DNA from: Pseudomonadota bacterium
GTDB lineage: Bacteria; Pseudomonadota; Gammaproteobacteria; Burkholderiales; Thiobacillaceae
DNA length: 64,000 nt
Direction of reading: 5' to 3'
Assembly: GCA_030653935.1 (NCBI GenBank)
Contig: JAURYL010000060.1
Span: 1 to 64,000, forward strand
Below the pieces are notes generated by a model that was not told the origin of the DNA, made no database searches, and saw only the letters and a list, made by a program, of their open reading frames with translations. Shown here piece by piece: positions 29,810 through 39,339 of this stretch (position 1 is its first letter; each line of letters starts with the position of its first letter). Made by a program: the position numbers and the translations under genes.

Positions 29810-29812
29810 GTG

Positions 29813-30124
29813 ATGCGACTGGGAATTGTAGTGACCGACGCGGCTCATGCCGCCGCCGCCTCCGGCCTTATCAGCGCGGCACGCGCCCGCGACTGGGTGG
29901 CGGAGTGTTTTCTCACGGACACCGGCGTAATGCTGCTGGCCGACGCGCAATTCGTATCGCTGGCGCGCGCCGTACCCGGCAGCGTCATGGTCTGCGAGCA
30001 CAGTGTCGCTCGCTTTGCGGGCGGCGCTTTCGATATCCATGGGCTATCGGACGACGTCGTGGTCGGCGGCCAGTACCAGGATGCCGAGCTCGTTCACCGC
30101 TGCGACAAAGTGCTGGTTTTCTGA
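29813..30124 (+). CDS. DsrE-like small protein
   Basis: MRLGIVVTDAAHAAAASGLISAARARDWVAECFLTDTGVMLL; DsrE/F-like fold by pattern, position in tus/dsr-like operon. Confidence 0.6.
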   Translation: MRLGIVVTDAAHAAAASGLISAARARDWVAECFLTDTGVMLLADAQFVSLARAVPGSVMVCEHSVARFAGGAFDIHGLSDDVVVGGQYQDAELVHRCDKVLVF

Positions 30125-30133
30125 GGGGACGAC

Positions 30134-30385
30134 ATGGCCGAAGCAAAACGCATTCTGATGGTAGCCATCGACAAGCAAGTCGAAGCCCTGCGCATGGCCA
30201 GCGGCCTGACCCTGCTCGACGACCAGGTGGCAATCGCCGCCTGGGGCGCCCTCCCCGAGGGCCCCGAGGTGGTGGAACAACTGGAGGCCCTGGATTTCGC
30301 GGATGTTCCCGTGGAACGGGTGGGTCAGGACGTCGAAGCCCTGGCCAACAGGATTATCAATAGTGACGTGGTGTTTTTCGTATGA
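30134..30385 (+). CDS. DsrE/DsrF-like small protein
   Basis: RILMVAIDKQVEALRMASGLTLLDDQVAIAAWGALPEGPEV...VVFFV; position. Confidence 0.5.
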   Translation: MAEAKRILMVAIDKQVEALRMASGLTLLDDQVAIAAWGALPEGPEVVEQLEALDFADVPVERVGQDVEALANRIINSDVVFFV

Positions 30386-30564
30386 GCGCCAAGAAGAGGA
30401 TCGTCCTGATTCACACCTCGCCGGAGCAGACCGGCATGCCCGGCCTCGCGGAGGCGCTCAGTCGCGCGGGTGCCGATGTGACGCAGTTTGTCATGACGGG
30501 TGATTACGCCGCCTTGCTGGATGTACTTGAAGACGATGTGCTGCCGGTGGTGATCAAGGCATGA
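30382..30564 (+). CDS. Small DsrE/DsrH-like protein
   Basis: 60 aa, RIVLIHTSPEQTGMPGLAEALSRAGADVTQFVMTGDYAALL; overlaps preceding gene (ATGA). Confidence 0.5.
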   Translation: MSAKKRIVLIHTSPEQTGMPGLAEALSRAGADVTQFVMTGDYAALLDVLEDDVLPVVIKA

Positions 30565-30655
30565 AGTGGGATTCAACACCGCCGTTTTTGGCGAAAACCG
30601 GTCGCGCGGCAAGGCGGTTCGTCTTGCGCAGCACGCTTAATTTGAGGGGACTGGA

Positions 30656-32137
30656 ATGCAATATCGAATGAGTTTGAAACTGGCGGCATCGGCCGCGTTG
30701 GTGGCCGGAATAATCCTGGTCGGTTGCGGTGGTGGTGGCGGCAGCAGCGGCACCGTCAATGGCGTGACCTACACGATCAACAACGCGGGACAGATCGCTC
30801 AGGAATCCGATGCCAACTACAACAACAACCAGAACGGTCTGATCACGGCCACCACGCTGAAGAACTGGATCGCCGACTGGACCAACAACCGTCCCGCCGG
30901 CGTCACCGGCAAGCTGATCATCCTGCAAGTCGCTGCGGGACCGGCGGGCGCCGAGTACATCAAACCCAACGGCACCACGGTCTTCACCTACCTTTCCCCA
31001 TCCTCGGAATGGATACAGACCCGGAACAACGGCGTCATCGAAACGTCGAGCATGGTCCCCGACGGCGGCCAGATGGACGGTCTGTTCAAGAAATACAACA
31101 TCGACCCGACCAAGGACATGATCGTCGCGGCCATGGGCAACGGCAGCACCGGCAATGCCATGTCGCAAGGCCGCATCTGGTATGCGCTACGTTACTGGGG
31201 CGTCGACAAGAAGAACCTGGCGATCCTGAATGGCGGCAACCAGTGGCTGACCGGCAACGAGATCGCGCCCGCAGACTTCGCCGCCATCGCCAGCACGGCA
31301 CCCGACAACGGCACTCATGCCGTCAAGGAACTGACGGCGGACAATACCCAGCTGCAGGCCACGGTGGGCGACCTGCTGAGCGTCTTGCCCGGCTCCGACA
31401 GCAACGTCCTGAATGACGGCATCATGATCTGGGATGCCCGCAGCCTGCGCCAGTACAGCGCCGGCGAAATGTCCGAAAAGGGCGAGGACAACGATCCGGA
31501 TACGGCCGGCACCCAGGCATGCGCCACCGCTTACTGCGTCCCGACCAATACCAGCAACTATATCAACACGTTCCAGAGCAACGGCTCGCGCCAGGGCCAC
31601 CCCTGGGGCACGCTGCAGTTGCAGTACACCCACATGCTCGACGCCACCAAGGGCTACAGCTACAAGCCCAAGGCCGAGCTGGCCGCCTACCTCACCGGCG
31701 CCAGCGACGCCAACGGCATCGGCTTCGTGGGCGCGGTATGGCCTGGTCGGCAATGGCAAGGCCTATCAGAACGGTGACACCATCTTCGTCTACTGCGAGA
31801 CCACCTTCCGGGCCATGATCACCGGCATCGCCAGTGCCGTCATCCTCGGCAAGCCCACCCGCTTCTACGATGGCGCCATGGTGGAATGGAACACCTGTCC
31901 TACATCATGGACAAGGATGGCAAGTACATCCTGCCCAGCGACTCCCCGTGGCGCACCGATGTGAAGTCGTTCTTCCGGCCCTCCACCAGTACCGCCCTGG
32001 TCAACCCGCGCACCGTGACGGCCCCCTACGGTGCCAAGACCAATGCGATCATCACGGCCGACAAGGCGTACAAGACCGGGCAGAGTGTTCCCACCAGCGT
32101 TGGCAGCGGCCTCCCCGGCAATCCTTGTGGCGGCTGA
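30656..32137 (+). CDS. Rhodanese-like lipoprotein (interrupted by two compensating frameshifts)
   Basis: Lipobox GIILVGCGG; reading frame 30656-~31735, then ~31740-31880 in the next frame containing rhodanese loop VYCETTFRAM (CX4R), then ~31886-32137 back in the original frame (SYIMDKDGKYILPSDSPWRTD). Confidence 0.75.
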
Positions 32138-32270
32138 ACCGCTTCGCTCTCAAGTCAATCGCCGGGCCACCCCAAGATTGACTTGGCCCCCTCGGGGGGC
32201 GGCTCGGACGCTTTTTCCGAGCCGGGGGCACAGCTGATCCCTCAATCCAGGCCCATCTCAGCGTGATTGC

Positions 32271-33498
32271 ATGATGCAAACTTTCGTCACCCGCGGCTTC
32301 GCGACATTGGGCAGGTATTCATTGTTGATCGGCGCTGTTTCACTGCTCGCCATGGCGGGCTGCCAGCGCCAGCAGCCACCGGAATCGATCGAGGCCTTTC
32401 TCGACAGCCATTGGCGGGACCCGGTCCCCGCGCAGGGGCAGCCCCCCGCCCACTTCAGCCCGGTCGAAGCCTCGCTCGACCCGGAAGCGTGCGCGACCTG
32501 CCACGCCTCGCAATACCAGGAATGGCGTACCGCCCTGCACAGTCACACCATGGGCGCGGGCATCCGCTGGCAATTCGAACTGCTCGGCCAGGAGGAGAGT
32601 AACCGCTGCCTGCGTTGCCATGCGCCGCTGGCCGAACAGAAGGCCCTGGTTGCCCGCGCCCAGGGCTGGGGCAATGCGCCCAGTTCGCCCCCCCCCCGCT
32701 TACGTTCCCGAATCGCTGGCCACCAGCGGACTGAACTGCGCGTCATGCCATGTCCGAGGCCATCAACGCTTCGGGCCACCGGCCCGCGCCACTGCCGTCA
32801 AGGATGCGCCGCATGGCGGCTTCACCGCCTCCGCGGCCTTCCAGGACAGCCGCTTCTGCGCCCATTGCCACCAGTTTCCCGAGGACGGCCCGAGCCTCGC
32901 CGGAAAACTTCGGGAGGACACCTACCAGCAGTGGCTGGCAAGCGACTATGCCGGCAAGCAATCCTGCCAGAACTGCCATATGCCGGAGCGCAAGCACCTC
33001 TGGCGCGGCATCCATGACCCGGACATGCTGCGTCGGGGCCTGGCGGTCGACCTCAAGCTGACACGCCTGGAGGCCGGCGCCTATCGCGCGGAAGTGGAAG
33101 CCCGCAACCAGGGTGCCGGGCACCACCTGCCCACCTACATGGTGCCGAAGATCGACCTCGTCCTCACCCTGCATCAGGCGGGCGCCGCCCCGGTCGAACT
33201 GGCGCGCGACGTGATCGGCTGGAAAGCCGACGTGACGATGCAGCGGGAAGAATTCGACACCCGCTTGGCGGCGGGATCGGCCAGACACTACGCCCACGCC
33301 TTCGTGGCGCCAGGCAAGCCCGGCTGGCATGTCGAACTGAGCGTGGAAGTGGCCCCGCGGGAACACTACGAACGGATGTTCCAGTACAGCCTGGTCAATG
33401 TCTCCATGAGCCGCGCCTCCTCGAATTTGCTGAAGACCGCCATCGCCGAAGCCGCCGCCACCCGCTACACGGCCCTGCGCCTGACGGCGAAGCCTTGA
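32271..33498 (+). CDS. Pentaheme c-type cytochrome lipoprotein, frameshifted at a C10 tract
   Basis: Lipobox LLAMAGCQ; heme motifs CATCH, CLRCH (frame 1), CASCH, CAHCH, CQNCH (frame 2); frame change at poly-C 32688-32697. Confidence 0.8.
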
Positions 33499-33570
33499 TT
33501 GCAAATTGAAAGCGATAACGACGTGGAACCGGATATTGCAATCACCGCGCATCAAGCCATTGCCACAACC

Positions 33571-33583
33571 ATATGATTCATAT
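33571..33583. promoter_or_regulatory. Palindrome ATATGATTCATAT upstream of sigma54 promoter candidate
   Basis: Perfect 6+1+6 palindrome. Confidence 0.35.
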
Positions 33584-33595
33584 GAACAATATTGG

Positions 33596-33611
33596 TGGCA
33601 CGAAGAATGCT
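33596..33611 (+). promoter_or_regulatory. Sigma54 (RpoN) -24/-12 promoter candidate
   Basis: TGGCACGAAGAATGCT, GG-N10-GC spacing, matches consensus TGGCACGNNNNTTGCW except one base; ~50 bp upstream of the ORF at 33658. Confidence 0.75.
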
Positions 33612-33657
33612 TAAGGATGCGGGCAGTCCATGAACGGTTATCGGAGGGCGCTACAGA

Positions 33658-33918
33658 ATGCAATCACTTTGGATCGTAGGCCTGACGATCATCACCCTGA
33701 CCGCCCCCTCCGTGTCGGCGAGTGACCAGTCGCCGCGCCTGAAATACCGCTCGAAGGGCGCGCCGTGCGCCTGCGCTTCCGGGCTTGGAGAAGCGGAGAT
33801 CAGCAAGGCCATGTCGCGGCTGGATGCTTTACGTGAATCCGGTCCGGCTGCACCACCCGATTCGAAACATTTCACTGAGCAACAACCTAGGAGAGAGACT
33901 GATGAAAATAGGAAATAA
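33658..33918 (+). CDS. Small exported protein of unknown function
   Basis: Signal peptide MQSLWIVGLTIITLTAPSVSA, then KYRSKGAPCACASGLGEAEISKAMSRLDALRES; first gene after sigma54 promoter candidate. Confidence 0.6.
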   Translation: MQSLWIVGLTIITLTAPSVSASDQSPRLKYRSKGAPCACASGLGEAEISKAMSRLDALRESGPAAPPDSKHFTEQQPRRETDENRK

Positions 33919-34399
33919 GGCGAGTTTGATCGGTAAGTGGCTGCGTGCCGGCATGGTGTTTTCCATCCTGGCGGTGGGCGTCGCCTTGTTTGCGGCGGGG
34001 GGAAAATCGATCGAAGGCACGACGACGGCCCAGTCACAGGCCTGGGGCTCGGAATCACTGGCCGACCTGCGCAGCGGTCTGGACATGATTTCGCCCATCG
34101 CGTTGGCGAACGCCTGTGGCATGGGTGCTTCGAGCTGCTTCAAATGCCATAACGGCAAGCGGGCCAGCGCACCCAACATGGACGCGGCCAAGGCACCCTG
34201 GCATGCCCAACACAAGAAGGTGAACAACTCCTGCGTCGGCTGCCACAAGGGCAACCCGCGCCTCATGAAGGAAGACATGGCCCATGCCGGCATGCTCAAG
34301 GGTCCTCGCGCTGGCGCCGACGCGTGCGGGGACTGCCACAAGAGCGACCTCGCCAAACTCGAGGCCGTCTATCAATCCGTAACCGGCAGGAGCAAGTGA
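33902..34399 (+). CDS. Triheme c-type cytochrome
   Basis: N-terminal TM/signal, heme motifs CFKCH, CVGCH, CGDCH. Confidence 0.85.
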   Translation: MKIGNKASLIGKWLRAGMVFSILAVGVALFAAGGKSIEGTTTAQSQAWGSESLADLRSGLDMISPIALANACGMGASSCFKCHNGKRASAPNMDAAKAPWHAQHKKVNNSCVGCHKGNPRLMKEDMAHAGMLKGPRAGADACGDCHKSDLAKLEAVYQSVTGRSK

Positions 34400-34400
34400 A

Positions 34401-35576
34401 ATGAACAAGACAGCACACCAGATCAACAAGACCCTGCTGGCAGCTTTGTTGGGCAGCGGCTGTATCGCGATGGCGACGCCGGCGGCGCAGGCCGGCCCGA
34501 CCATCCAGTTCGGCGACGAAGGCTCCATGACCTTCACTTATGCCGTGCAGGGCTGGTATCAGAACCGCGAATACAGCGCCGCGAACACCAAGACGGAAAA
34601 CGATTTTTTCCTGCGCCGCAACCGTCTGGCCTTGTCCGGTCAATTCAACGATTACGTGGGCTACTACTTCCAGGTCGAAGGCGGCGGCTTCCCCGGCGCC
34701 GACAACAGCCTGTTCGTCCGTGATGCTTACGTCACCATCGACTACAAGGATGAATTGCGTTTCATGGTCGGCGAATTCAAGAACACCTTCTCCCGGGAAA
34801 ACCTGGAAGCCTGCCTTGAACCCCTGACTCTGGATCGCTCCGGAGTGCTGGCCTACACCCCCTTCGGTGGCACCCGCGACAAGGGCGTGGCGGTCTGGGG
34901 CAACCTGTTCGACGCCAAGCTGCAGTACCGGGCCATGCTGTCGGAAGGTCGCGACGATGCAGCTAAACCGGAAGACAAGCTGCGCGTTACCACCCGCGTC
35001 CACTACAGTTTCCTGGACCCGGAATACAACTACGGCTACCTGGGCACCTATCTGGGCACTCAAAAGGTGTTCACCATCGGCGCCGCCTATGACTATCAGC
35101 CGGACGTGGTCTACGCGGACTACCTGATGCGCAGCGACCCGAAGGATTACAAGGCCTGGACGCTGGATGCCTTCTTCGAGTACCCGACGGCGAGCGGCGT
35201 CTACACAGCCTCCGCAGCCTATTTCAAGTACGACTCCGGTGACGTGAGCAACGCCGCCCCGGATGCCAACTACCCGGTCAACGGCGACCTCAAGGGCTAC
35301 TACGCGAAGGTGGGTTACATGCTGCCCAACAAGGTCGGCATGGGCCGTCTGCAGTTCTTCGCCCGCCACGACAAGGCCGATTATGGTATCAAGACAGCCA
35401 ACACCGAATACTATGACCGCAGCATCAACAGCATCGGTGCGAACTACTACATCAACGGACAGAACCTGAAATTGACCGTGGAGTATTCAGATATTGATTT
35501 CGATACCCCGCACCCTTTGTTTGCACAGCTCCAAGACCAGAAGCTGCTAACCCTTGGGCTGCAATTCGTCTTCTGA
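34401..35576 (+). CDS. Outer-membrane porin (phosphate-selective porin O/P-like)
   Basis: Signal peptide; FFLRRNRLALSGQFNDYVGYYFQVEGG..., VRDAYVTIDYKDELRFMVGEFKNTFSRENLE, C-terminal LGLQFVF. Confidence 0.85.
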   Translation: MNKTAHQINKTLLAALLGSGCIAMATPAAQAGPTIQFGDEGSMTFTYAVQGWYQNREYSAANTKTENDFFLRRNRLALSGQFNDYVGYYFQVEGGGFPGADNSLFVRDAYVTIDYKDELRFMVGEFKNTFSRENLEACLEPLTLDRSGVLAYTPFGGTRDKGVAVWGNLFDAKLQYRAMLSEGRDDAAKPEDKLRVTTRVHYSFLDPEYNYGYLGTYLGTQKVFTIGAAYDYQPDVVYADYLMRSDPKDYKAWTLDAFFEYPTASGVYTASAAYFKYDSGDVSNAAPDANYPVNGDLKGYYAKVGYMLPNKVGMGRLQFFARHDKADYGIKTANTEYYDRSINSIGANYYINGQNLKLTVEYSDIDFDTPHPLFAQLQDQKLLTLGLQFVF

Positions 35577-35588
35577 AACAGCGGTGCC

Positions 35589-37064
35589 TTGTCCTCGGGC
35601 AAGGCCTTCATTTCCCCACAGACAGCGGCCCACAAGGCCGTTTTTCGTTGGTATCGGCTCGTCATGATCACTACGCTCTTCCTGGCCGTTCTCGCGCTGG
35701 GATGCCTCACTGCCCTTGCATCCGGGAACGTACCGTGGAACCTGCCCGAAGCCGTGCCCTGGCTGATCCTGGCCGCCAGCATCCTGGCCCTGCTGACGGG
35801 GCAGCTCGCTGAGCGACTGGCGATGCGACGCCTAACCCGGGGGGTGCTGAACGCCCGCGAAGGCTTGCTTGACCCGATCTCGCCAGGCTTGCTCGGATGG
35901 ACCGCCGCGGGCCGCGCCCTGGGCGAATACAACATCACCATCCATGCCTTGCAAACCATGTTCCGCACCGTTGAAGAATGCCAGGGGCGCTTTCTCAACC
36001 AGCGCAACAAGATGAACACCATTCTGCAAAGCCTGCCCGCCGCCCTGCTGAGTCTGTCCGACGACTTGCAGATCATCCTGACCAACAAGCATGCCGAGGA
36101 CATTTTCGCCGTGACCGGGCGCGGGCTCATCGGCACCAACCTGTTCGAACTCATCCAGCTGCGCGAGCGGGATCGTGAATTGCTGCGCGACGCCTTCCTC
36201 TACAAGCAGGTGATCCAGAACCAGGAAATCAGCCTGGATCTGGGCGGAAGACTGCGCTACTTCTCGCTCAACCTGGGCTTCTACAGCGACGAGGATGCCG
36301 ACATGGCGGGCGTGCTCATTCTCCAGGACATCTCGGAATATCGCGATCTTCAAACCAGCATCGCGATGCGGGAAAAACTGGTCGCCATGGGCCAACTGGC
36401 CGCGGGCGTCGCCCACGAGCTGAATACCCCATTGGGCAGCATTCATGGTTACGCGCAACTGCTCAGCCGCACCACGGGCAGTCACGAAAAACTGGGGGAA
36501 TATGCCAGCATCATCGCCGACGAAGCCCGGCGCTGTTCCCGCATCGTCCAGGATCTGCTCAACTATGCCCGGGACGAACCCTGCAGCGGCGAAACCTGCG
36601 AGGTCAATCAACTGGTCCACGACCTGATCGAGACCTTCCTCAACTGCCGCATGAGACGCTACAAGATCGAGATCAAACTCGATCTCACCGAAACCGCCCT
36701 GCTGGTGGAAGGCAGCTGCGGCCAACTGGATATCGTTCTGAACAACCTGGTCACCAATGCCATCCATGCCCTGGATGGCATCGCGAACCCCACCATCGTC
36801 ATCGACAGCCAGATAGAGGACACCTACGCCGTGATCAGCGTCGCGGACAATGGGCCGGGCGTGCCCCCGGAAGCGCGCTCCCGCATCTTCGATCCCTTTT
36901 TCACCACCAAGCAGGTCGGCCAGGGCAGCGGCCTGGGGCTGGCCATCAGCCAGGCCATCCTGGCCAAACGTGATGGTTACATCGTATACGACAGCGAGTA
37001 CACCGAAGGCGCCCGCTTCCGGATCAAGTTGCCCATGGTAGATCTACGCCGCGCGGGTTTGTAA
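35589..37064 (+). CDS. PAS-domain sensor histidine kinase (NtrB/ZraS-like)
   Basis: Two TM segments, PAS, AMGQLAAGVAHELNTPLGSIHGYAQLL, NNLVTNAIHAL, DNGPGVPPEARSRIFDPFFTTK. Confidence 0.92.
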   Translation: MSSGKAFISPQTAAHKAVFRWYRLVMITTLFLAVLALGCLTALASGNVPWNLPEAVPWLILAASILALLTGQLAERLAMRRLTRGVLNAREGLLDPISPGLLGWTAAGRALGEYNITIHALQTMFRTVEECQGRFLNQRNKMNTILQSLPAALLSLSDDLQIILTNKHAEDIFAVTGRGLIGTNLFELIQLRERDRELLRDAFLYKQVIQNQEISLDLGGRLRYFSLNLGFYSDEDADMAGVLILQDISEYRDLQTSIAMREKLVAMGQLAAGVAHELNTPLGSIHGYAQLLSRTTGSHEKLGEYASIIADEARRCSRIVQDLLNYARDEPCSGETCEVNQLVHDLIETFLNCRMRRYKIEIKLDLTETALLVEGSCGQLDIVLNNLVTNAIHALDGIANPTIVIDSQIEDTYAVISVADNGPGVPPEARSRIFDPFFTTKQVGQGSGLGLAISQAILAKRDGYIVYDSEYTEGARFRIKLPMVDLRRAGL

Positions 37065-37133
37065 CGTCCACGCCACGCCCCGCCTCCCGGCGCCTGATTC
37101 ACCCAGTCCAGGTCGACATCCCACGGAATCCCC

Positions 37134-38534
37134 ATGACCCCCAAGAAAGCCCCGACAACGCCCGAACCTGCCTCCCAACGTCCGACCTTGCTGGTCACCG
37201 AAGACGACCGGAACATGCGCGAGCTGATCATCACCGTACTGAAACAATCGGCGATGGAATTCGATGTCGTTGCCATGGATAACGGTAACGACGCCATGGA
37301 CTACATCGAGTCCAATGAAGTCGCGGTACTGGTCTCGGATCTGCGCATGCCCGGCACGGACGGCCTCGAACTCCTCAAGTTCGCGCAGAGCCATTCGCCT
37401 TTGACCCAGGTGGTGATGGTCACCGGACACGCCACTGTGGAAACCGCCGTGCAGGCGCTCAAATGTGGCGCGTACGACTATGTCCTGAAGCCTTTCGACA
37501 TGGATGAGCTGCGTTGCATCGTCGAACGGGCATTGGAACGCTATCTGTTGGCCACGGAAAACCAGCGCTTGCGGCATCGCCAGCGCCTCTACTCGGAGTC
37601 GGGGGAATTGATCGGCCAATCCCAGGGGCTGGAGCGGGTGCGCCGCCTGATCGACGCCGCCAGTCAGCATGATTGTGGCGTCTTCATCTACGGCGAGAGC
37701 GGCTGCGGCAAGGAACTAGTGGCGCGCCAGATCCACCTGCGCGGCAAGCGTCGCGACAATCGCTTCGTCGCCCTCAACTGTGCGGCCATCCCCGACAATC
37801 TGATCGAAAGCGAACTGTTCGGCTACACGAAAGGCGCCTTCACCGGCGCCGACAAGAACAAGGCCGGGCTGTTCGAAGTCGCCAGCGGCGGAACCTTGTT
37901 CCTGGACGAAATCAACAGCGCCTCACTGGCGTTGCAGGCAAAGCTGATGCGCGTCCTGCAAGATGGCAGCTACTACCCGATGGGCGCCACCAGCCCGGTC
38001 AACGTCGATGTACTGGTGCTCGCCGCCACCAACTGCCCCATCCGCGAACTGGTAGACCAGCGGGAATTCCGGGAAGACCTCTATTTCCGCCTGGTGATCA
38101 TGGAAATCAATGTCCCGCCCCTACGCGAGCGGCCCGAGGACATCGCCCTGCTGGCTTACTTCTTCCTGAGCAAGCACACCGCCCGGCTGAACAAGCCGGT
38201 CTCCGAAATCAGCACCGAAGTGCTGGCCAGCCTGATGCGCTACGAATGGCCCGGCAACGTGCGGGAGCTGGAAAACATCATCCAGCGCATGATCATCATG
38301 ACCGAAAGCGAACGGCTGGACGTGGATTGCCTGCCCGACAGCCTGCTCGCCCAGCGGGTTTCCAAGGGGCGCGCGCTGGATCACCTCCCCCCCAGCAGCC
38401 TGGACGACATCGAAGCCTATTTCATCCGGAAAACCCTGCGCGAGACCCAGGGCGACCGGGCGCTGGCGGCGGAAATCCTGGGCATCGACAAATCCACGCT
38501 CTGGCGCAAGATCAAGCGCTATCAGATCGAATAA
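37134..38534 (+). CDS. Sigma54-dependent response regulator (NtrC family)
   Basis: Receiver domain VSDLRMPGTDGLELL; AAA+ GESGCGKELVARQIH, ELFGYTKGAFTGADKNKAG; C-terminal HTH AEILGIDKSTLWRKIKRY. Confidence 0.95.
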   Translation: MTPKKAPTTPEPASQRPTLLVTEDDRNMRELIITVLKQSAMEFDVVAMDNGNDAMDYIESNEVAVLVSDLRMPGTDGLELLKFAQSHSPLTQVVMVTGHATVETAVQALKCGAYDYVLKPFDMDELRCIVERALERYLLATENQRLRHRQRLYSESGELIGQSQGLERVRRLIDAASQHDCGVFIYGESGCGKELVARQIHLRGKRRDNRFVALNCAAIPDNLIESELFGYTKGAFTGADKNKAGLFEVASGGTLFLDEINSASLALQAKLMRVLQDGSYYPMGATSPVNVDVLVLAATNCPIRELVDQREFREDLYFRLVIMEINVPPLRERPEDIALLAYFFLSKHTARLNKPVSEISTEVLASLMRYEWPGNVRELENIIQRMIIMTESERLDVDCLPDSLLAQRVSKGRALDHLPPSSLDDIEAYFIRKTLRETQGDRALAAEILGIDKSTLWRKIKRYQIE

Positions 38535-39111
38535 GCCCGGCGTCGGCGGGAGCATCCCGCATTGCCTCCACATCCAGCTTGACCTGGTACACCACGTCAC
38601 CGACCTTGACCAGGAAGGACACGACGGCCAGCGCCGGGCCCAGCTTTTCGAAGCCCGGCACCACATCCTGCACCAGCTTGAGCAGGTCCAGGGCCGCCGA
38701 CGAAGTCGTCAGCACCGCCTTGGTGTATCCCTTCTCGCCGACTTCCGACCACGCCTTTGCGGCGGCGATGCCGAGCAGCGCGACCTGGACGCCCTGGATC
38801 GCGCCGCCCAGTTGCGGGCTGATGCCGGGAAGCTGCGATCTGGCGAAATCCAGGGTGAGCGCGCCGATCTTGGTGACATGCCCGGTCATGTCGAGCACAT
38901 CCCTGGCCCTTACCGCCGTCGCGTCGGCAGCCGCCGGTGCCTCCATCAGCGCCTGCAACACCAGCCCGCCTGGCAAGGCAACCGGCTCGCACGGCGCGAG
39001 CCCCAACGCCGCCGCGATATCGGGAGATGCCGCGACATGCTGACCGGGATCGACGATCAGCGCGCTCAACCCGGGCGCGACCTGGCTGTTATGTGAGGTT
39101 GTGATCTTCAT
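38512..39111 (-). CDS. Hypothetical alanine-rich protein
   Basis: ORF beginning MKITTSHNSQVAPGL (approximate start); no family recognised; 3' end overlaps the convergent regulator gene. Confidence 0.5.
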   Translation of the reverse strand: MKITTSHNSQVAPGLSALIVDPGQHVAASPDIAAALGLAPCEPVALPGGLVLQALMEAPAAADATAVRARDVLDMTGHVTKIGALTLDFARSQLPGISPQLGGAIQGVQVALLGIAAAKAWSEVGEKGYTKAVLTTSSAALDLLKLVQDVVPGFEKLGPALAVVSFLVKVGDVVYQVKLDVEAMRDAPADAGLIRSDSA

Positions 39112-39247
39112 CCGGCACTCCTTGTATAGCGGTTTGCGTTTCCGCACATGGGCGGGTCAGCAATATCCAAGATAGGTGAAGCCCGCGCCCAGCCGTACAT
39201 TATTTCTCTCACGTCGCACTTGAAATAGCCTTGTCCCATCCCTACCA

Positions 39248-39274
39248 TTAGCACTCGCTGGAGGTGAGTGCTAA
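39248..39274. promoter_or_regulatory. CIRCE element (HrcA operator)
   Basis: Perfect TTAGCACTC-N9-GAGTGCTAA upstream of groES. Confidence 0.97.
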
Positions 39275-39339
39275 TCACACTGATTGCGGCACCCCGCCAC
39301 CGTCCCCTGTTAAACACGGATACCTGTTAGGAGCAAACA

